From Paramacrobiotus metropolitanus (Eukaryota > Tardigrada > Eutardigrada > Parachela > Macrobiotidae), in the NCBI RefSeq assembly GCF_019649055.1, contig NW_026570256.1, forward strand, positions 1,178,001 to 1,242,000: a stretch of 64,000 bases of DNA, in the 5' to 3' direction. Shown here piece after piece: positions 47,955 through 57,167 of the stretch (within the stretch, counting starts at the first letter, position 1; every line of letters starts with the position of its first letter). Both the position numbers and the translations under genes were made by a program. A model generated the notes under the pieces. The model was not told the DNA's origin. It searched no databases and was given only the letters and a program-made list of their open reading frames with translations.

Positions 47955-49475
47955 TTACCAAAATGCTGGTAGTAGATAAGGCGGCGGAGCGTTGAAGCTT
48001 CCGGTGGGGCAGAATCGCCCTTGGTGATGTCCTGTGCACAATTCGCAGATATGCGGAAGTGGGCAGGAGAAATCGTTACACCATCCTACGTTCCACGGAT
48101 GACAGGCGAAATAAAACCGCTGACTGGTTGGTTGCTTTCTCCTTGTAAGCGAAAACGAGGTGCACCGTCGCTATATGAATACACGGGGCGCGGAAAATGT
48201 CCATTACCTATTGTAAGGATTTATAAATATAGGGGGAATTTAACTGCTGAGGCCAGCACTCCCTGTACTTGATGCCGTCACCCGCCTGGAGTGTGACGTT
48301 ACGGCAGTACATACGGTTAAATCAGGCGCGGTACATAAGCACCATGTTTAGCCACAAGTAAAACTCCAGCCGGGTGACGGCAGCACGCACAGGGACTGCT
48401 GGCCTCAGCAGTTGAATTCTCCCTATATTAAAAGAACTTCATTTCCGGAGGCTGCTTAAGATCTCGTAAAAATGTAGGTACTGCATTAATAGAAGTAGTA
48501 GGACTATGTGGCAGTGAGCATGTGCTCGTACTTACAATTTTCCCTCAAACGCGACACAAGCTTAATGTGTTTATAATTAACTATCAGCGCAGATTAAAGC
48601 AGCCAAGCCTAATGCATTGAACACTCACTACGGCTTTGAGAGCCTGGGAGTGCCCGTTTCGACTGAAAGCTGAACCGCGGTTGTGGTTGTCTGGGTGTTT
48701 TCTGCTGCGGCTGTTCTTTTCCGCTACCGGGAGACCCGTCTGGTGGGGACAAGTGTTCGGTCAATTTCATCTGATCGCAGAGAATGCTAACGGCTTTAGG
48801 AATCAGATCTGGTTTCTTTCGTAGCATCTCCAGGTCACCATGTGTGACGAAGCCGTTGGCCTTGAGCTGCGCCGCTCCCTCTTTGGAGAGACCAATTTTC
48901 CCCGCGACATCGTCAATCTCTGTACTCGAAAGGTCTCGCTGTTCGCGCTGTCCATCCTGCTTGCATATTGGCGGAAGCACTGGCGGCTGACCCGCTGCGG
49001 ACGGCGTTGGCGAGTTTTCAGTCAGTGTCCTTAAAAGGTTACCCTCATCGCGCTGTCCTTGCTGACTGCCTTCCTGTGGGTTCACTGGCGACTGACTCGC
49101 TGCTGGTAGCGTCGGCGAGTTCTCAATCGCAGCAATTAAAAGGTCACGCTCATCGTGCTGTTCCTGCTTACCCGTGATCACTGGCGGCTGGCCCGCTGCG
49201 AGCGGCATCGACGAGCCCTGTATCGCTGCAATCAAAGGGTCATGCTCACCGCTCTGTCCTTCCTGAATATCTTTCTGTGGGTCAGCTGCTGACAGGCCCG
49301 CTGCGCGTGGCGCACACACACACGGATAAACTTTGTTGCGGACCGGTTGTAAAGCCTTGAACAAGCGGTCCACTAACTCTTCCTTGTTGCCGGCGGTGCT
49401 CCTCCCCAGATGTTTCAGGCGATCTTTTAACTGGTAGGTGGTTTTCCGAAATAACCTAGAGCGCGATTCCCTCAT
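47955..49475 (-). CDS. SAP-domain protein copy 2, knuckle exon out of frame
   Basis: Exon 1 is 49475-48629 and ends in phase 1 at A|GTGAGTG, aligned with copy 1. The N-terminal SAP motif is YQLKDRLKHLGRSTAGNKEE. Residues about 79-166 hold three roughly 33-residue repeats (DLLIAAIENSPTLPAA type) absent from copy 1. The helical block GAAQLKANGFVTHGDLEMLR follows. The matching exon 2 starts at 48207 (ACAATAG|GT). It encodes the knuckle CHPWNVGWC, SC, PHICELC, GHHQGRFC ending at 47955, but in a frame two bases off. The spliced frame instead meets TAG at 48088-48086. Either the knuckle is lost here or a base was misread. The intron contains an inverted-repeat element about 20 bases from the acceptor. 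Role as for copy 1. Confidence 0.6.
48228..48427. mobile_element. MITE-like inverted-repeat element in SAP copy 2 intron
   Basis: Arms of about 65 bases, 48228-48292 and 48363-48427, are imperfect reverse complements, starting TATAGGG and sharing AACTGCTGAGGCCAGCA. It is 200 bases long with no coding content. SAP copy 1 has no such insert. Confidence 0.7.
48975..49245 (-). repeat. Coding tandem repeat, three units of about 33 codons
   Basis: Within SAP copy 2: units begin DPLIAAIQGSS, DLLIAAIENSP and NLLRTLTENSP and each runs to a Q-P/S-P-V motif. This expands the linker that is only a short Pro/Ala tract in copy 1. Confidence 0.75.
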
Positions 49476-50155
49476 TCTTTTATAATAAATCAGGAAATTA
49501 GTATATGTAGTGGATAAATTAGGGCGGTTACATTCTGACCAAATTAAAATTTTGAAATTTAGTCAAAGGTCACTGTGATTTGTCGCTAATGAAAACCATT
49601 TGCAGTCATGATCTGGCCAGTATCAGCACCAGGTGGTCCAACAATCAAAGCGAAGTAAACTGCATATTGCTTTGCAGTCGACTAAATACTGGGCCCAAAA
49701 TTATTTGGAAGATCAACGGCCACATACAGTAATTAGAGCAGTACTCGCTGCTCTCTTTCATTCTGGTTTATTCTGGTTGACAGGTCCGATTAAGTGGGCA
49801 TTGACTTTGAAAGCAGGATATGTGCATAAAACCGGATTTGAGTCGAAACCCTTTTCATTCTTAAGCTGGACGTGTATATGTACCCTAGTATAATTGCACA
49901 ATTGGAATATTCGTCCGCGCATGTCATCGATTTTTTAGGTCAGCTCTTTTGAAATAAAATTGTCTACATTAAACAAAATGGCTTTTTCCATGTGCCTTTG
50001 ATAGTCGATAGTACTCGATACGTTCCTCGTCAGATTATACGCAACAACAAAGTAGCTGACCCGGAACAATAAACCAGGAAAGCATTTGCAGACATTCGAG
50101 AGAGAATTTTTTTGTATGTAGCAATGTGGAAGAAAAGTCTATAATATAAACTTCT
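49476..50155. other. Spacer between SAP copy 2 and GPCR
   Basis: No gene seen. Confidence 0.45.
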
Positions 50156-51404
50156 TTAGCTCCGCTTGAACAGTTTGTGCAGGTTATTCCGGAGCTCCGG
50201 TAAATTCGCATGATAGATCAACGGGTTCAGTATGCATGCTGAGAACTCCACACAGGTCAGAGCATTGCGAACGGTTGGATAGTAAAATCCATCGATAAGG
50301 TCGGACAATATGTAGTAGCAAAAGATGGGCATATAGCAAACTAGCACAAACACCGCTAATAATCCGAAAAGTCGCACGTGTTTTGCATCATCGCTGACCG
50401 ATTTAGGCCGTGATACAGGTTTTGAGTGGTCGATGGAGGTGGTCACAGTATCCGTTACATGTCGGCTAATAGTTGGCGCATCTGCAAAAATTCCCGTATA
50501 ATAATTAAATTTACATCTGTATTTATGTTTTTATTTAATTTACATGTTGTTATATACGTAGTGATAGATTATTCATATAATTATGTACCAAATTTTGTTC
50601 TAAGATTCGAATCGTCCGTGGTTCAGTTTTGAGGCGTTTTGGAAGTTTATCTTTTAAAAAAATTCAGTAATAATATCTAATGAATTTTCTACCTGTGCGT
50701 GAGATAGTACTTGTACTAAACGGCCCGGCTTGGTTCCGCTTCCGCATTTTCCTTTGCACCAACTTAAAGAACACGAAACTGTTCATCCCCAACGCAAGGA
50801 ATACCGGCGCATCAAATCCCACAAATTCAATAAATGTCGCGTACGCTCTCTGCGCTGCGTAATTCGAATGGCAAGTCGCCAGTTCACTTTTGGGTGAATA
50901 ACTCCGGTCAATGATCCGGTATGGCAGCAACACCACAATCCACAGAATCCACCAGCTAACACAAATCCCCGCCGACACCCGTGGGCTAGCCAGGTTCTTG
51001 TAGGACAACGGCAACACCAGCGACCACAAACGGCTCAGACTGAGGAGGAACATGCCCTGACACTGCGACACCATGATGACGTCGTTGGTGTACAGGACGG
51101 CCCAGCACAGCGACGGATGCAGCGGGAGGTTCAATGTGCGTAGGATGTAACCCGGCATAACGATGATGGCGATGAGAAAGTCGGTTGTGGACAGATTGAG
51201 AATGTATACGTTGAACGGTGTGAAGAGTTTCTTGAATTTAACAAACGCCAGGATGATTGTGCCGTTGTAGAAGGTGGTGCCGAACGCCAGAAGGGTCATG
51301 AACGTCACGATGACCTTTGATTCATAGGGTATACCGGCATAATGCGCCGCGGATACTGTTTTGTTCGTTAACAGGAACGAAATAAGCGAAGTGTTATTAT
51401 ACAT
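50156..51404 (-). CDS. Class A GPCR, two exons, orphan
   Basis: Exons 51404-50693 and 50481-50156 join in phase 1 (ACAG|GTAGAA to TTTTTGCAG|AT), giving 345 residues. Exon 2 is 326 bases, the same as in the 12.8 kb receptor. The N-terminus has NNTS and NKTV glycosylation sites. TM2 is LNLSTTDFLIAIIVMPGY. The DRY site reads LSRLWSLVLP. Loop 2 has ATCHSNYAAQRAYAT, TM6 has CYMP and TM7 NPLIY. Loop 3 is short, with a Val/Thr-rich segment split by the intron. It is a plasma-membrane receptor with unknown ligand. It is the third member of a dispersed family in this window, all on the minus strand. Confidence 0.88.
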
Positions 51405-52099
51405 CTTTAAAAAAATAAATGTTGCTAAAACGGTTTCTAAATCACGAGTAAGCTCGGCGAAAATATTTATGAGATTTAGTGCTATAAGGAAGACATCCGT
51501 GATATCTGCTGACGTGGAAGCCTGCGGAAAAATTTATTTGATGATGGTAATATTCGGCGTAGGAACGTGTTAAAACACAAAACTGTATTTGCTGGTCATT
51601 TATGTATGATCTTGTCCGTGCATCGCTAAATACTTGATAGGTGGTCGATCACTACAACTTCCGGTAGCGGAATCCGAATAACAACCAACAAATTTAGCGG
51701 GAAAACGTGTGCAACGATGTCTAATTTTCCTTTTAAAATATTTCACTGAATTGCAGTGCGGTGGTCAATAATTGTACTGGTAATGATTTGTTTCAGTCAT
51801 GTGCACCCATGTAGGCTAGTTTTTCTTGCGACCACACATTGCATACATAAACAGGTAAGCATATAAAAATTAATAATCACACGCTTCTCCTCGGTATTAT
51901 TCACGTCATGCAAAAGTTGATATTAGAATTAACCACTGCTCACAAGAAATACAGAAAATTCCTCTATTATAAAGACACAAAATGCATCATTAACAGCAAA
52001 CGTTAGTACTATGTATTATACAAGTAAAGCATACGTATCTGCACTCTGTAGCTACTGCAAAATACGGTTAGTGCTTGTATTGACAACTTAAAAATGGAA
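51405..52099. other. Spacer
   Basis: About 700 bases, 5' of the GPCR and 3' of the Ly6 gene. No gene seen. Confidence 0.45.
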
Positions 52100-52672
52100 T
52101 TACTGGGTAGGCTTGCGCGAGTACAAGATTTTCTCGCGATTACAGAAATCCCAGTCGCAATAACAAAGGTCTTTTTCGGTGTCCGTCTCGATTGTACATC
52201 CCATCAACTTCGGTTTCCCGGAACATCCATGTTTAAAAGCTCCTGTAACGAACATCTCAGTCTCCGACAAGAAATATCCAGTTTTTGAAAAAGTGGCAGT
52301 CGTAACTTATCCGCCCTGGTTGTTGTTTATTGATAACCGTAATCAAATGAGCACTAATTCTCTACAATAAATTTATTACCTCGCTTTTTTCGTCGGAAGC
52401 ACACTTCGCCTCGTCGACAGGTTACGGTTTCGGTCGGGGTGCTGCCTGAGTAGCATTCCAGAGAAAGAACAACTAGGGATTTCAAACACACCGGTTACAA
52501 TGATTTAAAACGCAAATCCTTTTCTTCTGATAATTCAATTACTATGTATGCATTTCACATGAGAACGACCTTCTAATACGGCATCAAACTGCAATTTCAA
52601 AATTCTGCTTTAACTTCACCTACCTTGTATAATGACCCCTAAGCAAAGCAGCAATACGATCAACTTGTCCAT
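52100..52672 (-). CDS. Ly6/three-finger domain secreted protein
   Basis: Three short exons, 52672-52624, 52472-52380 and 52305-52100, give 115 residues; introns are phase 1 (CAAG|GTAGGTG to CCCTAG|TT; GAG|GTAATAA to GATAAG|TT). A signal peptide, MDKLIVLLLCLGVIIQ, is followed by VVLSLECYSG, the typical LxCYxC-like start of the Ly6/uPAR fold. Eight cysteines follow the pattern LEC, TC, VC, HGC, MGC, CYC, FCN, with the diagnostic terminal CN in CDWDFCNRE. There is no hydrophobic GPI-anchor tail after the last Cys, so a soluble product is more likely. Ly6 proteins usually modulate receptors at the cell surface; the partner here is unknown. The last acceptor (GGATAAG) has a weak pyrimidine tract, so that border is less sure. 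The plus-strand frames here are its shadow. Confidence 0.7.
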
Positions 52673-53473
52673 GATCTACGCAATTGATTTAACCACAAAA
52701 CAAGGCTCGTAAATAACTGCAGACACAATAAAATAAAAATAAATCCAACTGTGAGAATGACGAGATGTGCAGCAGTTTATCTATGGCAAAAACGTCTGCC
52801 AACCGGGCTACAAGTACTAATCCTATTAGTATGTGCAGTGAAATGTCGGTTATCACAATTGGAATTCACAACCATAAACCAATGAGTAATTGTCTTGAAA
52901 GCTCGTCAGTATCTGCAAGAAAAATATTGATAATAAATCACTGTATTGTCGCCACTTAAAAATTCTGTACAGATCAGATTTATTCTTGCGTGGCATTTGT
53001 TCAACGTACAACAACGTAAGCCATAAAATAAAAGTACATAGTTATTCTCGTCACGCTGATCGGCACGTGGTAATTCAACCCATTGTTCAGAGCCATGACA
53101 TTGTGGAGGTAATTTCCGCCCAGCAAAAAATATTAGCACTAACAAATGGATGTTATCTTAATCCTCAAAAGAGATGCAATGAAATCCAAAAGTTTTTGGC
53201 CGTTGAATGCGGAGAAAATCAAGGGTTGTACACGAAAATTTAGCATAAAGGCTTCATAAAGCATTTAGTGCTAGCAATGATCAGTGAGTGAGAATTTAAA
53301 AAAATAAAATTTTGAAAATACGCTGCGTACAGCGTAACTTCTAATAATCAATTATCACACCGGTTTAGCAAATAACTATAAAAATTAAGCTTACCATGAA
53401 TGCTTCAAGTTTTTCTGTAAAGAAGATGTACTTAAAACGTTTATTGTTTCATCTTAGCCTCAGCAGTTAGATC
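52673..53473. other. Spacer
   Basis: A/T-rich, no gene seen. Confidence 0.4.
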
Positions 53474-53998
53474 TATGAACTATGAAACTAGAACTACAAA
53501 ACTAGAACTCTTCGTAAAGTGTTTCGTTGGCTTTTTCAAACAAAGCGTCACTAAACATATGTAAAATTTTGGAGTTACGGTATCTGTGCTCTGGAGTATA
53601 ATGAATATCAGTAAACGCTGGCAAAGTGCTGCGCTGGTTACATCTGTTTACACGGTCTTAACAATCAGCTGTGTCATTATCGCTAGATAAATATTGCCGG
53701 TCTTCTGGAGTGTTCTTAGTGTGTGCCGGCATCGTACGTTTTGATATGTTTTCTTTGCCGGTTGTCTGTTATCAATATCCCATCGTACAACATTGACCGA
53801 CATCTGCTCAGCGCTCGCCTTACATCCGCCATCACCAGGCAAATACTGCTGACATCAGCTTGTAAGAGCGCCGGTACACAACCGACTGGAAACTGGATAG
53901 CAGCTCCATCTATTGCATAATACCTTGACTTGCTGTTGTTACAGCGCTGGGATATCGATCGCGCATCTTGAAAAATTTGTTCTATTTCTCCGTTGCAT
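53474..53998 (-). CDS. Possible unrecognised minus-strand gene, exons unresolved
   Basis: On the minus strand an open stretch from an acceptor AAATACAG at about 53999 reads SVCNGEIEQIFQDARSISQ, then a Cys-containing region ending ICLVMAD before GTAAGGCG. A second open stretch after CATTATACTCCAG (from 53585) ends at TAG and is followed by AACAATAAACG, a polyadenylation-type signal. The composition looks coding and no other gene explains it, but I could not find a first exon with ATG, and the frames at the junction can be read in two ways. It would be nearly head to head with HTATIP2. Confidence 0.25.
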
Positions 53999-54050
53999 AC
54001 CGACTGTATTTTTGTAGTTTGATTCCTCGCAATCAAAAATATATCGCAAA

Positions 54051-55866
54051 ATGGATGCTCTTCTGCAGAATTTTCGTCAGCTGAATAAAAGCTGTTTTAT
54101 TGTGGGAGCGAGCGGGGAAAGCGGAAAGGCTCTGCTGAAGGAACTCATTAAACTGAAGCCATTCTCACGGATCGTCCTGATTAGTAGGCGCAAACTGGAG
54201 TATGAAGATGAGGAACTAAAAAAGCTTGTAAGTGCAAAAAAAGTGTAAAGACGTGTTAATAAAGCAGTAAGGTGTAATTTTCAGAGATCGTAATAGGTGT
54301 GTACCTACGTATCGTACGTGAATACTTATAATTTCGCATATTAATTCCGTACACATGCACATAAAACTACGGTGTCGCAGTAAGTGATGTGCAAGATCGG
54401 TTATCAAAACCATGTTTACTGATGGAAAAATTTTTTGTTCCATTAATTATGTAGAATTTTGAAAGAAAAGAATTATTCACGTATCTGCTCAATCATGAGT
54501 CTCTCGAATTTCTGTGCGAAACGTAGCGGGTTTTCACTGAAGCTCTAAAGAAACATACCTTGCAGATTTTTACATATGGGCAATAAAAATTTCAGGAGCA
54601 GCGCATTATCGATTTCGACAAAATTGATGAAGTACACCAGAAGGATTTCGAAGGATTTGATGTGGGTTACAGCTGTCTGGGAACTACCCGGGGCAAATCA
54701 GGAAAGGTAGGAGGAAGTGCGGCTAATCGGTTGCAACAATGCTACTGCGTTATTTAAAAAAAATTTTACGCATGCCTTAAAAAAACGAGTGCAATTTCCT
54801 AGTTTAATTTTAATCTGTGGATGGAAAACTCACGATGCAATGAAGTAATGCTCGTGAACAGATCTGTAACATTCACAGCAGAATGAAAATATACTCATTA
54901 CACCAGAATAACGTGCTTGTGGTAATTTCGCAAAATAATTCCGGCAGCCCACAAGGTGTCAGACGTGCTAAAATAAAGTAGTTTGTACCTCGGATAATGA
55001 CTTGATGTATAGAGGGTGTGTATTATCTGTGTATATCATTTTTCTTTCAGGAAGGTTTTATAAAAATCGAGCACGATTACACACTGAGCGTTGCCAAAGC
55101 ATCGAAACTCGGCGGTGCCAAGCATTTCCACCTGATATCTGCAGCAAGCGTGGACGAAAACAGCCATTTGCTTTACAACCGCGTGAAGGTACACATTTGT
55201 GCAAAAGATAATCGTTGCATATTTTTCCACGGCGTGGGTGTTTCATCTAAAGAAGCCCTGTTAACTTACTTGTTCTTTCTGAAGGGCCAAACGGATCGGG
55301 AAGTCAGCGAACTAGGTTTTGAGCGCACAAGTATTTATCGACCTGGGTATGTTGCACCAGTTCATACCTTCTAGGTACAACCTGATTACGCCCTACAAAA
55401 TCTTATTTCGCAGGTTTTTATTAACGGATCGTGCAGAGCGGCGCCCCATGGAGAAAGTGGTAGGTTTGCAATGATTTGGCCGCGCTCATGCGAAACACCA
55501 ACGTCCACGAGCGCTTCGAGATTACGTATTGTCAAGACGTACGCTTCTTACGTATTGTCAAGACATTCCAAATGGCGTTAATAGTTACAGTGTCTGTAGA
55601 AGTACAGATACTCATCTATAAGGTGTCAAGCATGATCCTTTACAGTTAATTTTCCATCCCCTTCCAGCCTCGTTTTACCGACACAATTCAGTATTTTATA
55701 GATGGTCGCCATGATTAAACCAGTGACGTGCATGTTTCCGACCGCAATATCCGTGCCCATTGAATTTCTCGCTAAAGCTATGGTTGCCAGCACCATCAGC
55801 AACGAACCGGCGGGAGTGCATATTATCGACAACAAGGAAATCCATCGCTTAGGGAATTCGCTATAA
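54051..55866 (+). CDS. HTATIP2: HTATIP2/TIP30 (CC3) atypical short-chain dehydrogenase
   Basis: Six exons: 54051-54227, 54596-54706, 55051-55188, 55285-55346, 55414-55459 and 55702-55866; 232 residues, close to the 242 of the human protein. It is an NADPH-binding atypical SDR linked in mammals to transcription control, nuclear import and endosomal trafficking. Seen: FIVGASGESGKALLKEL (dinucleotide-binding GxxGxxG), GYSCLGTTRGKSG (the CLGTTR block typical of this family), HLISAASVDENSHLLYNRVKG with the YxxxK pair, SIYRPGFLLTDR, then PTAISVPIEFLAKAMV and the C-terminal ENKDI-like IIDNKEIHRLGNS. Introns are standard GT-AG; that between exons 4 and 5 is only 67 bases and phase 2. The last acceptor (TTTTATAG) puts an ATG first in exon 6, which is read as internal Met. 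Confidence 0.93.
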
Positions 55867-56293
55867 AAGATTTTGTAAATCACCATCCGTGAATTACAAG
55901 ACTCAAGCGCATTTGATTACCGAGTCGCGGGAATTTATATCGACTGTATTCATAACGTCAGATAAATGGGATTGGAAATGAAATGTGCGGTTCACTGGTT
56001 TTTATGCAGACTATTATTATACGACTTTTCTGTGAATCAGTTATAGTATTGCATTTGACTTCAATACAGTATGTCTGTCGATCACCGTTTAGGCATGCTT
56101 TTAATGCTCAGAACAGCAACAAGTACTCTGTAGATGCCGATTCACACGCTATAGTTCATTTTTAAGACCGCTTGATTTCAAAATCCTGTGTACTTTTTTA
56201 TTGAACAGTCAATGGAATATCATTATTGAACAGTCAATGGAATATCATTATTAGGGAATTCACTGCGTGATAGCTGAAATCTTCTAGAAACAT
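55867..56293. other. Spacer with 25-bp direct duplication
   Basis: TTATTGAACAGTCAATGGAA plus the next five bases occurs twice in tandem at about 56198-56252. No gene seen. Confidence 0.6.
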
Positions 56294-57029
56294 AACGGCG
56301 GAATTTTCTGCCGGCGGAAATTTTGTGTGGTCAAAACGACGGCGGAATTTTCTGCCGGCGGAAATTTTGTGTGGCAAAACGCCGGCGGAATTTTGGTAAC
56401 TTTTTAATTTCATTTACTGTGCATATTTAAAAACAATTTTGGAAGAAAAATGTACCTTACATAGATTCGGGCGCGCCGTTATTAATATAGATATAAGCCT
56501 CCTTATCGGGCCGCATATATGTACAGTCTGTATAGGCGCTAGCTGCAGTAGTGGTGAATTCAAGGCATGTATGTTCTTTTGTCACTGTGTTTTTTTTGTT
56601 ATTTTGTTAGCTGTTTAGCGGCCCAGTTAGGATTGGCTGATTGGTCTTCGAGCACGTACGTATGTTCTTTCATCAGTGTGTTTTTGGTTTGCTGGTGCTT
56701 TTTTTAATTTTTCTACTTTTTCAAAGTTGTTGTTCTCGTTTGTTATTGCTGACTGTTTATCTGCCGAACGATGAAACATGTTTTGAAACTTGCAGTAGCA
56801 GAAGGATGTTTGACCAGAATACATAGATACTTAATACAGTACATAGAATTTCCAGCTTGTACTTACTGCATGAATTAGTTTACCAATAACTTGGTTTTGT
56901 ATCAATTTGTGATTTCCGTAAAAAATGCATGTTCAGGAAATTCCGCCGGCAGTTTGACCACGAGAATTTCCGCCGGCGTTTTGACCGCACAAAATTTCCG
57001 CCGGCAGAAAATTCCGCCGTCGTTTTGAC
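56294..57029. mobile_element. Foldback element with repeated units in its arms
   Basis: The left arm, 56294-56395, holds alternating GGCGGAATTTTCTGCCGGCG and GGAAATTTTGTGTGG units. The right arm, 56935-57029, is the reverse complement of the same series (CGCCGGCAGAAAATTCCGCC). The inner 540 bases have no coding content. Long inverted ends built of short tandem units are the hallmark of FB-type foldback elements; the superfamily cannot be told. Confidence 0.75.
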
Positions 57030-57167
57030 ATTGGCCCATTGTGGGCCAACTAATACGGTCCAAGTGAGCAAATTAATATTAACTTTATGATAATTTGTAA
57101 GCAGTTCTACTTATCACACGATTTCATTAACCGAAGATTAACACTTTGAAAGACCAGCACGGTAGGC

